Assembly (NCBI RefSeq): GCF_000252165.1
Contig: NZ_BAET01000008.1
Location: 62,001-126,000, forward strand
Reading direction: 5' to 3'
From: Glaciecola punicea ACAM 611
GTDB taxonomy: Bacteria; Pseudomonadota; Gammaproteobacteria; Enterobacterales; Alteromonadaceae
Length of the DNA: 64,000 nt
Below are positions 48,167-58,071 of this stretch, one piece after another. The notes under the pieces were generated by a model. It had not been told where the DNA came from. It searched no databases and worked only from the letters and a program-made list of their open reading frames with translations. Position numbers and translations under genes: made by a program. How positions within the stretch are numbered: position 1 is the first letter of the stretch; each line of letters starts with the position of its first letter.

Positions 48167-49621
48167 CTAATCAATAATAAGCGCAGCTAACTCTTTGGTT
48201 TTTTCCTCCATTAGCGCTTTATTCTGCCTGCTTTCCACATTCAATCGAATGACAGATTCAGTGTTAGACTTACGCAAATTAAAGCGCCAGCTACCAAACT
48301 CCATGCCAATACCGTCTGTTCTATCAATCACATCAGCTTTATCTTCATAGTGAATAATTATTTTCTTTATTGTGGCTCCCGCGTCTTTTACCACATAGTT
48401 AATTTCTCCCGATGATGGGAATTTGGCAATGCGCGCTTTCACAAGTGATGATAAAGGCAACTTTGCTTTGCACAGTAGTTCTGCGACCAACAGCCATGGG
48501 ATCATGCCTGAATCACAGTAGGCAAAGTCTCTGAAATAATGATGAGCACTCATTTCCCCCCCGTATACTGCATCTTCTTTGCGCATACGCTCTTTTATAA
48601 AAGCGTGGCCTGTTTTCGATTTTATCGCTTTTCCACCAGCGGCTTTAATAATATCTTCGGTGTTCCAAAATACTCTTGGATCATAAATTATCTTAGCGCC
48701 CTTATTTTTATCTAAGAAAGCTTTTGCGAGCAGACCCACAATATAATAACCTTCAATAAATGCGCCGGTTTCGTCGAATAAGAAACAACGGTCAAAGTCA
48801 CCGTCCCACGCAATGCCCATGTCAGCTTTGTGCTTAATAACAGCCTCAGCAGTATCAACTCTGTTTTCAGGCAACAAGGGGTTTGGAATACCGTTTGGAA
48901 AGTCTCCATCTGGATTATGATGTACTTTTATAAACTCAATAGGCACATTTTGATGCGTAAAAAACAGCTCAAGCGCGTCTATTATATGCCCTGCACTGCC
49001 ATTGCCCGAGTTGACCACAAGTTTGAGCGGCGTAATAGCAGATATATCGATGTATTCGTTTAAGTGCAGCACGTAATCATTCACGCAACTTACACGCTCG
49101 TATTGTTTACTTGCTAGCAGCACGATCTGCTTTACGGAATGAGCACCTTTTAAAAAATCTTCATTGTTGACTAAGCCATTTGCACAAAAATGCATCAATT
49201 GCTTATGTACAAGCACCTCGTCGTATTTCTCGGCTAACACTTTTATAGCGTTTAAGCCACTGTCACCGCTGATGGGCACTGAGCCCGCCTTGACCATCTT
49301 TAGACCATTATAATTAATCGGGTTGTGACTCGCGGTAACTTCTATGCCACCATCAACGCCAAGGTGCTTGGTGGCAAAATAGATTTCTTCTGTGCCTGCA
49401 CTACCAATATCAAATACTTTTGCACCGCCGTCGATAATACCCGCACTTAACGCTAACTTTAGTGGCAAGGATGTTTTGCGTGCATCACTGCCGACCACGA
49501 CCGTCTTTGCTTGTAAATTTTCAGCAAACGCACGCCCTACTCTATAGGCTACCTTTTCATCGAGCTGAGTGAGCAATTCACCGCGTATATCATAGGCTTT
49601 AAAACAGGTAATTGGGGTCAT
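48167..49621 (-). CDS. manB: Phosphomannomutase / phosphoglucomutase
   Basis: The enzyme interconverts mannose-6-P and mannose-1-P (and perhaps glucose phosphates), supplying GDP-mannose for surface polysaccharides. The four domains of the alpha-D-phosphohexomutase fold are visible: the catalytic serine in [15 protein letters not shown] (about residue 100), metal loop DGDFDRCF (about 248), sugar-specificity loop [12 protein letters not shown] (about 330) and the phosphate-binding C-terminus [29 protein letters not shown] is the form found in the CpsG/ManB group. No nucleotide-sugar genes are adjacent. Confidence 0.9.
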   Translation of the reverse strand: MTPITCFKAYDIRGELLTQLDEKVAYRVGRAFAENLQAKTVVVGSDARKTSLPLKLALSAGIIDGGAKVFDIGSAGTEEIYFATKHLGVDGGIEVTASHNPINYNGLKMVKAGSVPISGDSGLNAIKVLAEKYDEVLVHKQLMHFCANGLVNNEDFLKGAHSVKQIVLLASKQYERVSCVNDYVLHLNEYIDISAITPLKLVVNSGNGSAGHIIDALELFFTHQNVPIEFIKVHHNPDGDFPNGIPNPLLPENRVDTAEAVIKHKADMGIAWDGDFDRCFLFDETGAFIEGYYIVGLLAKAFLDKNKGAKIIYDPRVFWNTEDIIKAAGGKAIKSKTGHAFIKERMRKEDAVYGGEMSAHHYFRDFAYCDSGMIPWLLVAELLCKAKLPLSSLVKARIAKFPSSGEINYVVKDAGATIKKIIIHYEDKADVIDRTDGIGMEFGSWRFNLRKSNTESVIRLNVESRQNKALMEEKTKELAALIID

Positions 49622-49794
49622 TAAGGACTTCTTTTAAACGTGCAGATAATAGGTTGTTGCCATACTAAAAAAGATAGCAGTGTGTTGCAAATTGTTTTGC
49701 CTTTTTTCAAACGGCTTTAGCCATACATAAGCGCAGCAAAAGCTGATAATATAATGTTTAATATCAACTGTATCGTTAGTTCCCTAGGAGCAGT

Positions 49795-50592
49795 ATGTCT
49801 TATCAGCAACGTTTTTCTGGTCTTGCCCGGTTATATTCAATCCAAGGCCTAGATAAACTGCAAAAAGCCAATGTATGTGTCATTGGTATCGGCGGTGTTG
49901 GCTCTTGGATAGCAGAAGCACTGGCGCGCTCAGGGATAAATCAACTGACCTTAATTGACTTAGACGATGTTTCTATTAGCAACGTGAACAGACAAATTCA
50001 CGCTTTGGACTCTACCCTAAATCAAAGTAAAATTGAGATAATGGCGGCACGGATTCACGATATTAACCCTGATTGTCAAACACAGCTTATTGAAGATTTT
50101 GTCACCCCTGACAATGTAAGAGACTATATTAATTCAGAATTTGACGTGGTAATTGATGCCGCCGATAGCGTCAAGGCCAAAGCGGCAATAGTTGCACACT
50201 GTAAACGTCAAAAGATTAAAGTAATATGCTTAGGCGCCGCTGGGGGCCAGTGCGATCCTTTGAAAATTACGAGGGGTGATTTAGCTAAGACAATACAAGA
50301 TCCTTTGCTAGCAAAAGTGCGCTCTGATTTACGCCGATTTTATAATTTCAGTCAAAACCCTAAGCGAAATTTTGGCGTTGAGTGCATATACTCGACTGAG
50401 CAGTTGAAATATCCAACTGAGACAGGCGGCATCACCCAACAAAAGCAGCGCAGCGACGGCGCAAATAAAATGGACTGCAGCACTGGTTTTGGTGCTTTTG
50501 TGGGCGTTACCGCAAGTTTTGGGCTCGTTGCCGCGAGTCGCGCTGTTGATTACATTGTCAACAGTAAAATTTGCATAGCGTCGAAATGCTAG
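49795..50592 (+). CDS. tcdA: tRNA threonylcarbamoyladenosine dehydratase
   Basis: TcdA (CsdL/YgdL) cyclises t6A37 of tRNAs to ct6A using ATP. It is an E1-like protein: RFSGLARLYSIQGLDKLQKANV at the start, the nucleotide motif VIGIGGVGSWIAEALARSGI (about residue 30), DLDDVSISNVNRQIHA, and PLKITRGDLAKTIQDPLLAKVR characteristic of this family. Length 265 aa matches E. coli (268). AGGAG lies 5 bases before the ATG. Convergent with the DedA-like gene. Confidence 0.94.
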   Translation: MSYQQRFSGLARLYSIQGLDKLQKANVCVIGIGGVGSWIAEALARSGINQLTLIDLDDVSISNVNRQIHALDSTLNQSKIEIMAARIHDINPDCQTQLIEDFVTPDNVRDYINSEFDVVIDAADSVKAKAAIVAHCKRQKIKVICLGAAGGQCDPLKITRGDLAKTIQDPLLAKVRSDLRRFYNFSQNPKRNFGVECIYSTEQLKYPTETGGITQQKQRSDGANKMDCSTGFGAFVGVTASFGLVAASRAVDYIVNSKICIASKC

Positions 50593-50629
50593 TTTTATAT
50601 TAACCTTGTGCGCGCGTTAAGTTAGCCAT

Positions 50630-51283
50630 TTAGGCAAGCTTGCCTGCTTTATGTTTTTTGACATCCAAATAAAGCGTCACAATTAACCAAACGCAGATAA
50701 CACCAAACAGCATATAGGTATTCTCTGCCATAGCCATTACTTGCTCACTGAGTACGGCTGTGCCAGCAATAAGCAATAAATAGTACGGCAAGTTAAATAA
50801 GCCCGCAAACGCCACTATTTTTATTGATTTTTTTCGCGCGCCTTGTGCAAACATAAAAAAAGCCAGGGAATTAATATGGATCATCGCCAGCAGTAGTCGC
50901 GATAGTTTAATCGGCATGCCGTCACCTTTAAGGATCGCACTTTTATCGCCCTTAGAGTATCGCCCCAACATAAAGTTAATAATACTACCCACCGTTGCGG
51001 CTGCAACCATCGCAAACGTGAGCGAGCCGATATCTTTTGCACTAGGATTAGCCCCTACAACAATAAGCACCGCAAAAAATTGACCGGGAAAATAGAAGCC
51101 AACGTAAATGATAGACTCAAGCAGAATAATTAAAAAAACTAGCCAAAAAACACCCTCAGTAAATGACGATTTCATCCACTCAAGCAGCTCCAAACCCGGA
51201 GGAATAACACCAAACTTGACTAATAAAGCAATGAGGGACAGCGCCAGTAGTGCGCTAATAGGAAGTATTGATGCATATCTCAT
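50630..51283 (-). CDS. DedA-like (VTT domain) membrane protein
   Basis: The 217-aa protein has about six hydrophobic segments. The central part fits the DedA/VTT pattern: a glutamate in LIILLESIIYVGFYFPGQFFAVLIVVGA, then AATVGSIINFMLGRYSKG in place of the usual G-x-x-x-Y-x-x-G-R, and an amphipathic return helix. DedA proteins are implicated in lipid-carrier flipping and envelope homeostasis. This member is divergent, lacking the typical R-F-x-P-x-x-R segment and having FMFAQGARKKSIK there instead, so function should not be transferred. Confidence 0.7.
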   Translation of the reverse strand: MRYASILPISALLALSLIALLVKFGVIPPGLELLEWMKSSFTEGVFWLVFLIILLESIIYVGFYFPGQFFAVLIVVGANPSAKDIGSLTFAMVAAATVGSIINFMLGRYSKGDKSAILKGDGMPIKLSRLLLAMIHINSLAFFMFAQGARKKSIKIVAFAGLFNLPYYLLLIAGTAVLSEQVMAMAENTYMLFGVICVWLIVTLYLDVKKHKAGKLA

Positions 51284-51620
51284 ATTTTAACTTATTAATT
51301 AAAGCTTAACTAAAAGTACTCAAGATCTTTAGTATTGGATTAAATAACTTGGTTACCACTTTTTAATATAAGGCGCAAACTAGCAATATTGCAGTTGAAA
51401 AAAGCGTTGACACTTTATATCGTTAATAATTTGGAGCGGCTACTATAGTTCTTTAATTTATAATAAAAGCAGCAAATCTCACACTTTACAAAGTATCACA
51501 TTAACGCAAAATGTATAGTGGCATTGGATGGGCTATGCGCGGCTTTATTTAAACAATCGAGACTTAAAAACAAAGGACTGTTATTCTTAATTTTTTTAGC
51601 ATTAATTATAAAGGGAAACA
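51284..51620. other. Intergenic region between the DedA-like and ridA genes
   Basis: A 337-bp AT-rich stretch between divergent genes. It must hold both promoters; a TTGACA occurs at about 51408-51413, but no well-spaced -10 box follows. I see no coding frame or strong dyad. Confidence 0.5.
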
Positions 51621-51986
51621 ATGGCAAACATTAAACGAAAAGAAACTAAGCAGCGTATGAGTAGAATTGTTATTCACCAATCAACCGTGTATTTATGTGG
51701 TCAGGTTGCCGCTGACGCAAATAAAGACATCGAAGAACAGACTCATACCATGCTAGAAAAAGTAGATACTTTACTAATAGACGCTGGCAGCGATCGTCAA
51801 CATATCCTATCAGCCACAATTTACATAAAAGATATGCAAGACTTTGCTGCCATGAATAAGATCTGGGACAGCTGGGTACCTGAAGGATATGCCCCGGCCA
51901 GAGCGTGTGTGCAAGCGTCGATGGCAAGGCCAGAGCTGCTCGTTGAAATATCGGTCGTGGCGGCGCAAATTAAAGACCAACAATAG
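51621..51986 (+). CDS. RidA family (YjgF/UK114) protein
   Basis: RidA proteins hydrolyse reactive enamine/imine intermediates made by PLP enzymes. The 121-aa protein shows the family core: [30 protein letters not shown] (about residues 20-50), the D-M-Q-D-F...NKIWDSW segment, and [22 protein letters not shown], which includes the arginine that binds the substrate carboxylate. The APARxCVQA form belongs to a Rid subgroup other than archetypal RidA (PARSxxxV), so its substrate may differ. AAAGGGAAA precedes the ATG. Confidence 0.88.
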   Translation: MANIKRKETKQRMSRIVIHQSTVYLCGQVAADANKDIEEQTHTMLEKVDTLLIDAGSDRQHILSATIYIKDMQDFAAMNKIWDSWVPEGYAPARACVQASMARPELLVEISVVAAQIKDQQ

Positions 51987-52076
51987 TGGGTGGCATTTCA
52001 AATTTACGAACATATTTTACAACACTGCTAAATTGCATTACCGTAATAAACATCATTCATAAGTAAATACACATAA

Positions 52077-52316
52077 ATGAATAAGGTACAACTTCAAAAG
52101 TTCATGCAAAACATTGCCAGTAATGCCGTGCTGGCCACTAAATAACACTTCGACCTCGATTTGGACTGTTCAATAGAAAGTTTAGCGATAGTTGATATTA
52201 CTATCGAAAATTATTTAGACACGTTCAAAGCGCTGGCTTTAGAGGACAAAGCGGTGTTCACTCTTAGTAACATTTATGGCGCTTATATAGGCGCAGTCTT
52301 TTTGAAATGCTGTTAG
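52077..52316 (+). pseudogene. Truncated gene remnant with one in-frame stop
   Basis: From ATG 52077 the frame reads 22 codons, a TAA (52143-52145), then 56 codons to TAG. The two parts read as one acidic helical protein: FMQNIASNAVLATK-stop-HFDLDLDCSIESLAIVDITIENYLDTFKALAL, then LSNIYGAYIGAVFLKCC. It resembles the front of small hypothetical proteins in which IYGAYIGEVF is followed by a tryptophan-containing C-terminal half; that half is missing. The exact family is not recognised. It explains the gap between ridA and the DUF2919 gene. Confidence 0.45.
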
Positions 52317-52334
52317 TAAGACTAAGTAAATGCG

Positions 52335-52802
52335 CTAAGGTGAAGTCCAATCTTTAATCAGATGCACAATATAGCGGCTTTGCCTCAGGTAGATTAGGCC
52401 ACAAAATATCATGAGTAGCGATATTCCATGCGTTATCGAATACACAAAGTTAATTTCCTGAAGCATATATAGCTGAATAGCCGCATCAAACAGAAGTGCG
52501 CAGTACAAGTACAAGCCTAACCATCTAAACCATAAGTGGTGCCCGTTATGCCATAGTATTGTTCGCTTACTCACCAAGTAAAGTGCAAGTAAAGCTGGCA
52601 ATATAGGCGTGAACGATAAGTAAAAATGGTAGGGTAAGGGATAGAAAATGCGTAATAATCTTTCACTGTCTTCTCTAAACGACAAAGAAATTATTAGAAC
52701 GATGAATCCTCTACATACAAATAACAATAATATGTAGACAAAAATGGGCGGCTTCAACCGCCCTGCTTCGTCATAGTAATGCAATGGGTATTTTAGCTTC
52801 AT
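52335..52802 (-). CDS. DUF2919 family inner-membrane protein (YfeZ-like)
   Basis: The 155-aa protein begins with a short soluble motif (YPLHYYDEAGRLKPPIFVY) followed by four hydrophobic helices (about residues 20-40, 62-80, 95-115 and 120-140). LPYHFYLSFTPILPALLALYLVSKR and FRWLGLYLYCALL fit DUF2919, a family of unknown function. It ends close to the remnant upstream and starts 30 bp after proA on the same strand, so it may be the last gene of a proBA transcript. Confidence 0.8.
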   Translation of the reverse strand: MKLKYPLHYYDEAGRLKPPIFVYILLLFVCRGFIVLIISLSFREDSERLLRIFYPLPYHFYLSFTPILPALLALYLVSKRTILWHNGHHLWFRWLGLYLYCALLFDAAIQLYMLQEINFVYSITHGISLLMIFCGLIYLRQSRYIVHLIKDWTSP

Positions 52803-52832
52803 AGGGCATAGAGGCTTAGTCGTTAATCATGC

Positions 52833-54080
52833 TTAGGCTCTTACTTGGCCATCTCCATTCACCAAAAATTTCTCGGCTGTTAGCGACTCCAATCCCATGG
52901 GACCGTATGCGTGCATTTTGGTGGTGGCAATGCCTATTTCTGCGCCTAAGCCTAATTGACTCCCATCAGAAAAACGCGAAGATGCATTTACCATAACAAC
53001 GGATGCGTCGACACACTGTTGAAACAGCTGACTGGCTGGCTTATCTTCAGTGCAAATAACTTCTGTATGGTTGCTACCAAAGGTATCAATGTGGCTTATC
53101 GCGCCTTCAATATCGTCAACAATACGCACGGCAATCTCTAAGCCTAGATATTCATGGCCAAACTCAGTGTCGGCTAGCACAGTAGGACTGTCAAAATACT
53201 GAGCGGCGCGTTGACAGCTGTTTATTTTCACATTCTCTTTGGCCAAGGCAGCACTTGCCAAAGGCAAAAAGTTTGCTGCTATATCTTTATGCACCAGTAA
53301 ACCCTCAAGCGCATTACATACACCTGTCCGCTGTGTTTTGCCGTTTAACAAAAGTGCAACTGCTTTGTCTATATTGGCGTCTTTATCAACATATAAATGA
53401 CACACACCTTTATAGTGCTGAATAACAGGTATTAAACTGTTTTGGGTCACAAAGTTTATTAAACCTTCACCGCCGCGTGGAATAATGACGTCTATGTACT
53501 CTTTTTGCTTAATAAGCTCTAACATAAGTGCGCGATCAGGATCGGGCACGACCGTAATAATCGCTTCAGGCAAATTATGTGCCTTTAATACAGTCTGCAT
53601 GGCCCCGGCAATTGCTTTTGACGAATGCAATGCCTCTTTACCACCGCGCAGTATAACCGCGTTACCTGACTTAAAACATAGCGCACCAGCGTCGGCGGTC
53701 ACATTAGGCCTTGCTTCATAAATCATACACACAACGCCAAGGGGTATACGCATCTTTGATATTTTAATACCGTTTGGACGCGTTGTTATGTCACGTGTTT
53801 GACCCACCGGGTTAGGCAGTGAAGCAACCACCTCTATGCCCTCAGCCATGGCATTAATACGTGCTTCATCTAATAATAACCGGTCTAACATAGCGTCGTC
53901 CAAACCATCTTCTTTGGCCGCCTGCATGTCTTGTTTATTAGCCTCAAGGATGACAGAGAAATTGCTTCTTAATTTTGCCGCCATTTCTAATAGAATGACG
54001 TTCTTTTGTTGTTCGCTTAACCGAATGATGGTTTTTGCTGCTGTAGCCGCGTTTTTGGCCAAAGTTGTTATCATACTCAT
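52833..54080 (-). CDS. proA: Gamma-glutamyl phosphate reductase
   Basis: ProA reduces gamma-glutamyl phosphate to glutamate semialdehyde with NADPH, the second step of proline synthesis. It is an aldehyde-dehydrogenase-like protein: MIYEARPNVTADAGALCFKSGNAVILRGG (about residues 118-146), the catalytic cysteine in KTQRTGVCNALEGLLV (about 255), and AEIGIATTKMHAYGPMGLE near the end. Length 415 aa is standard. It overlaps proB by 4 bp, so the enzymes passing the unstable acyl phosphate are co-translated. Confidence 0.96.
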   Translation of the reverse strand: MSMITTLAKNAATAAKTIIRLSEQQKNVILLEMAAKLRSNFSVILEANKQDMQAAKEDGLDDAMLDRLLLDEARINAMAEGIEVVASLPNPVGQTRDITTRPNGIKISKMRIPLGVVCMIYEARPNVTADAGALCFKSGNAVILRGGKEALHSSKAIAGAMQTVLKAHNLPEAIITVVPDPDRALMLELIKQKEYIDVIIPRGGEGLINFVTQNSLIPVIQHYKGVCHLYVDKDANIDKAVALLLNGKTQRTGVCNALEGLLVHKDIAANFLPLASAALAKENVKINSCQRAAQYFDSPTVLADTEFGHEYLGLEIAVRIVDDIEGAISHIDTFGSNHTEVICTEDKPASQLFQQCVDASVVMVNASSRFSDGSQLGLGAEIGIATTKMHAYGPMGLESLTAEKFLVNGDGQVRA

Positions 54081-55180
54081 GAATTCTCCAGCACAGCCAA
54101 GTGCTCATCTGAAATAATTGAATTATGTAAAAGCGAAGAGTCTTTGTCTAATCTACTGCGAATATCATCATCAGCCAAGTAGTTTAGCAAACAACTGCTG
54201 TAATTCACTTTTGCTTTTGCAATTTTGTTGCCTTCGTCGTCGCGCAATAAAATAGTGTCCCCCACAGAAAACTCACCTTTCACTGACACGATCCGGGCAC
54301 TAGTTACGCCATCTTGATAATCGTCAGATTCACATAAAGGTTCACTTAAAACTACCTCACCGCATTCTCTAACACTGTGAGTCATCCAGTGTAGGCCATC
54401 AGCCATAGGTTTAGCATGCGCTAAAAAATGCGATCCGGGATTGAAGCCTGAGGTTAATTGTTCAAACGATTTTGGATCGAATCCGTCAACAATATAGGTA
54501 TCGATACCATGACTTGTAGCTTTTTCAGCCGCCTCAATTTTAGTGCGCATCCCGCCCGTTCCTTGAGCGCTTGTTGCACCGCCTGCCATGGCATAAATTT
54601 CATCGTTTATATGCTCAATAGACGTCAGTTTGCGAGCATCGGCGTGCTGCTGAGGATTCTTATCGTACAAACCATCTACATCGGTTAGCATAATAAATGC
54701 GTCAGCGTCAACGGAACTGGCTACCATAGCGGCTAGGTTATCGTTATCGCCTACTTTGCGATCGTCTGAGGTTACGGTATCGTTTTCATTTACGATAGGC
54801 AAAACATGGTGTTCCAACAGCGCCTCAATGGTATCGCGAATGCTGTCAAATCGTTCTTTGTTACGGATATCATCATTAGTAAGCAGTAATTGCGCAGTAG
54901 GAAAATCGAATAGCTTATCCCATACTTCCATCATGTCGGACTGACCTGCTGCGGCCATAGCACGCTTTAATGCTACCGTCATTGTCTGGGTATCGAACCA
55001 TTTTCGTCCGGCAGCTACCGAGCCTGAGGAAACAAGCACAACTTGTTTACCCTGTGAGCGGCACTTGATAATGAACTGCGCAATAGCCAATAGGTTATGT
55101 GAGCTACAACCATTATTTTGAGGCGCTATAAGGGAGCTTCCCACCTTGATAACAACTCTTTTTTTATTACTAATCGACAT
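54077..55180 (-). CDS. proB: Glutamate 5-kinase
   Basis: ProB phosphorylates glutamate and is normally feedback-inhibited by proline. The amino-acid-kinase domain shows VVIKVGSSLI, VSSGSVAAGR (about residue 53), NENDTVTSDDRKVGDNDNLAAMVA (about 136-158) and MLTDVDGLYDKNP. The C-terminal PUA domain occupies about 275-360 (ASARIVSVKGEFSVGDTILL-like sequence). Length 367 aa equals E. coli ProB. It starts the proBA transcript. The 340-bp space upstream is shared with divergent rimO. Confidence 0.96.
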   Translation of the reverse strand: MSISNKKRVVIKVGSSLIAPQNNGCSSHNLLAIAQFIIKCRSQGKQVVLVSSGSVAAGRKWFDTQTMTVALKRAMAAAGQSDMMEVWDKLFDFPTAQLLLTNDDIRNKERFDSIRDTIEALLEHHVLPIVNENDTVTSDDRKVGDNDNLAAMVASSVDADAFIMLTDVDGLYDKNPQQHADARKLTSIEHINDEIYAMAGGATSAQGTGGMRTKIEAAEKATSHGIDTYIVDGFDPKSFEQLTSGFNPGSHFLAHAKPMADGLHWMTHSVRECGEVVLSEPLCESDDYQDGVTSARIVSVKGEFSVGDTILLRDDEGNKIAKAKVNYSSCLLNYLADDDIRSRLDKDSSLLHNSIISDEHLAVLENS

Positions 55181-55520
55181 ATATCCTCTTATTTGATTGC
55201 TTTAAACGGTTTTTATAATAAATAGTTAGTGTTCTACTAATTATTGTCGACTATTTTTCATATTATATCAAGTTTTATATCGATTTAAGCTTATAATCAG
55301 CTGCTTATCTATAATTTTACTAGAGTTGTAAATAATAGCGCTATACACATTCAAAAATCGCTTACAACAAGTCCTTAAGATATAATCCTGCCATTAAGCT
55401 AGAAAAATGCATTATTACCATCTTTACGGTATTATCTATACAAACCTAATAAAGTGTCAAGATCCAGTGCGTTTCATTCGTTTTACAACGCGCTGCAGTA
55501 CTCATCACAGCAATTATTAA
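55181..55520. other. Divergent intergenic region proB / rimO
   Basis: A 340-bp strongly AT-rich region that must hold promoters for proBA (leftward) and rimO (rightward). I see no coding frame, tRNA, riboswitch-like structure or strong dyad. Confidence 0.55.
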
Positions 55521-56945
55521 ATGGCCAGCGCAATGACAGTTAAAATACACACTCCCAAACAAACAACAACGATGGAAATACCCGTAAAAACCCTCAGTAG
55601 CGACTTTATGAACAGCGGCGGTAGTAATGGCAGAATTGGGTTCATCAGCCTTGGCTGTCCAAAAAACCTAGTCGATTCGGAACGGATTTTAACGCAGCTA
55701 AGAACCGAAGGTTACGATGTTGTGCCAAGCTATGAGAACGCCGATTTGGTCATTGTAAACACTTGTGGGTTTATCGATTCAGCGGTTACAGAGTCTCTTG
55801 ATACCATAGGCGAAGCCTTGGCCGAAAATGGAAAAGTAATCGTGACTGGTTGCTTAGGGGTCAAAGAAGACGAAATACGCCAAGTACATCCAAATGTGCT
55901 TGCGGTAACCGGCCCGCACGCTTATGAAAGCGTGGTTGAACAAGTGCATCAGTTTTTACCAAAGCCATTGCATAATCCTTTTTTACATTTAGTACCAGAC
56001 CATGGCATAAAGCTAACCCCTCGACACTTTGCCTATTTGAAAATTTCTGAAGGCTGTAATCACCGCTGTACTTTTTGTATTATTCCTTCAATGCGCGGTG
56101 ATCTGGTGTCTAGGCCTGTTGGGGAAGTTCTCAATGAAGCTAAACGTTTAAAAGCGGCAGGTGTCAATGAGCTGCTCGTAATATCTCAAGATACTAGCGC
56201 TTATGGCGTTGATGTAAAATACAAAATCGATTTTTGGGACGGTATGCCAGTAAAAACGCACATGCAGCAGTTGTGCGAAAAATTAGGCGAGCTGGGCATA
56301 TGGGTACGGTTGCACTACGTATACCCCTATCCTCATGTAGACGACTTGATCCCACTTATGGCGCAGGGAAAAATACTCCCTTACTTAGACATACCCTTCC
56401 AACATGCAAATAAACGCATATTACGCCTTATGAAGAGGCCCGGCAGCGCAGATCGGACCATAGAACGGATTAAAAAATGGCGCGAGATGTGTCCCGACCT
56501 GGTTATTCGCTCAACCTTTATTGTGGGCTTTCCAGGCGAAACTGAGGAAGAATTTGAAGAGTTACTGCAATTTTTAGAAGACGCGCAGCTAGATCGCGTA
56601 GGCTGTTTTAAATATTCACCGGTAGCAGGCGCAACTGCAAACCAGTTACCCAACCCTATAGATGAAAGCGTTAAAGAAGACCGGTTACAACGCTTTATGC
56701 AGGTTCAGTCGGTAATTAGTGCGCAGCGCTTGCAGGCACGCATTGGCAATGAATACTACGTTATGGTTGACGAAGTTACCAGCGAAGGCGCTGTCGCCAG
56801 AAGCTTTGGAGAAGCACCTGAAATTGACGGCGTTATTCATATAAATAATGAACATGACTTAGTGCCGGGCACGCGTCTGTGGGTAGAAATTATCCATGCC
56901 GACGAGCACGATTTATGGGCAGTGCCAAGCGAAGAGCAAGACTAA
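55521..56945 (+). CDS. rimO: Ribosomal protein uS12 methylthiotransferase RimO
   Basis: RimO is a radical-SAM enzyme that methylthiolates an aspartate of ribosomal protein S12 using two [4Fe-4S] clusters. The UPF0004 domain has cysteines in [24 protein letters not shown] and [10 protein letters not shown]. The radical-SAM cluster motif is [17 protein letters not shown] (CxxxCxxC, about residue 177), and a TRAM domain covers about 400-474. [14 protein letters not shown] separates RimO from MiaB. The N-terminus is about 30 residues longer than E. coli RimO, so the start could be further in; no good ribosome site helps. Convergent with kdsB. Confidence 0.95.
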   Translation: MASAMTVKIHTPKQTTTMEIPVKTLSSDFMNSGGSNGRIGFISLGCPKNLVDSERILTQLRTEGYDVVPSYENADLVIVNTCGFIDSAVTESLDTIGEALAENGKVIVTGCLGVKEDEIRQVHPNVLAVTGPHAYESVVEQVHQFLPKPLHNPFLHLVPDHGIKLTPRHFAYLKISEGCNHRCTFCIIPSMRGDLVSRPVGEVLNEAKRLKAAGVNELLVISQDTSAYGVDVKYKIDFWDGMPVKTHMQQLCEKLGELGIWVRLHYVYPYPHVDDLIPLMAQGKILPYLDIPFQHANKRILRLMKRPGSADRTIERIKKWREMCPDLVIRSTFIVGFPGETEEEFEELLQFLEDAQLDRVGCFKYSPVAGATANQLPNPIDESVKEDRLQRFMQVQSVISAQRLQARIGNEYYVMVDEVTSEGAVARSFGEAPEIDGVIHINNEHDLVPGTRLWVEIIHADEHDLWAVPSEEQD

Positions 56946-57700
56946 GCTAGGTGCTGATTCAGCCGATCAAGATCTTCAGGCGTGTCAACGCCATGAGGAG
57001 GGGCTTGCTGCGCTATTGCTACGTGAATATCAAAGCCATGATAAAGCACTCTGAGTTGCTCAAGTGACTCAATCTTTTCGTAGTGGCTAGGCGCAAGCTG
57101 AATGTACTGATGAATAAATGCGGCTTTGTAAGCGTATATTCCCACGTGTCGGAAATACGCACTTTCATGCATTTGTTGGGTATTTTGCATCCAACGCCGG
57201 TCATACGGTATGGGTGCTCGTGAGAAATAAAGGGCTTTACCATTTTTAGCAAAGTTCACTTTTACCACATTGGGATTGTCTAATTCAGATTTTGTACTAA
57301 TAGGAAAACACAGCGTTGCCATTTGCATGTTCGCTTGCGTTGACGCGACCATTAGGTTTTTGGCAACTTGAGCAATATTTTGAGGCGGAATAAAGGGCTC
57401 GTCGCCCTGCACGTTTACCACGATAGTATTGTCGCTAAGTCCATGCTTAATTAATACCTCAGCAATACGCTCAGTACCAGATTCGTGCTGAATTCCGGTA
57501 TAACAAACCTTACCTGAGAAGCTTTCTACGACATCGCCAATGCGCTTATCGTCGGTGGCAACAATTACCTCTTGCGCCCCGGCTGCAACACTGCGCTCAT
57601 ATACATGCTGGATCATAGGCTTACCTTGGATCAACGCAAGCGGCTTACCGGGAAAACGAGTAGAACCGAATCGGGCGGGAATTACCACTATAAATGACAT
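56942..57700 (-). CDS. kdsB: 3-deoxy-manno-octulosonate cytidylyltransferase
   Basis: KdsB activates Kdo with CTP to CMP-Kdo for the lipopolysaccharide inner core. The nucleotide-binding start [20 protein letters not shown] (residues 3-22), VATDDKRI and the metal-binding [12 protein letters not shown] (about 98) are diagnostic; [17 protein letters not shown] lies near 185. Length 252 aa is standard. It ends a leftward envelope cluster (msbA-lpxK-ycaR-kdsB), conserved in order with E. coli, and overlaps the convergent rimO stop by 4 bp. Confidence 0.96.
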   Translation of the reverse strand: MSFIVVIPARFGSTRFPGKPLALIQGKPMIQHVYERSVAAGAQEVIVATDDKRIGDVVESFSGKVCYTGIQHESGTERIAEVLIKHGLSDNTIVVNVQGDEPFIPPQNIAQVAKNLMVASTQANMQMATLCFPISTKSELDNPNVVKVNFAKNGKALYFSRAPIPYDRRWMQNTQQMHESAYFRHVGIYAYKAAFIHQYIQLAPSHYEKIESLEQLRVLYHGFDIHVAIAQQAPPHGVDTPEDLDRLNQHLA

Positions 57701-57796
57701 GGATATTATCCTGATGAATGCCTTAGCATCATGATTTTCTAATAGGCTGATTTTGTGCTGTTTTAACTTTTGGCTTTTAGGTTTAAGCTTAAAGCG

Positions 57797-58003
57797 CTAG
57801 CGTAAAGCTTCAATTTCATCGAGCGATAATGTTCTTGCTTGGTTTTCTAGCAATACCGGGATGTTGTCTTTAATTTCATACGCTAAACGATCAAATTTAC
57901 AGACTAACTCTTGCTCATCTTTATTCACCAGTGTAGTTAACATAAGCTCCCCTTTGCATGCTGGACATGCAATGATTGCCATTAATTTTTTGTCAAATGC
58001 CAT
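57797..58003 (-). CDS. ycaR: Trm112/UPF0434 family protein YcaR
   Basis: A small protein of the Trm112-like family: [20 protein letters not shown], then [25 protein letters not shown]. Family members often have two pairs of zinc-binding cysteines; here one CxxC is visible (CPAC) and the second pair is reduced to a single cysteine, so zinc binding is doubtful. I start at ATG 58003 (about 68 aa; AGGAAC upstream), the E. coli position, not the upstream in-frame codon. It sits between lpxK and kdsB as in E. coli. Function unknown. Confidence 0.92.
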   Translation of the reverse strand: MAFDKKLMAIIACPACKGELMLTTLVNKDEQELVCKFDRLAYEIKDNIPVLLENQARTLSLDEIEALR

Positions 58004-58071
58004 TTTCAAGTTCCTGTATATTAATAAGATGAGTCGTAGATACTTAGCCCACACCTTGATGTTAAAAAGTA

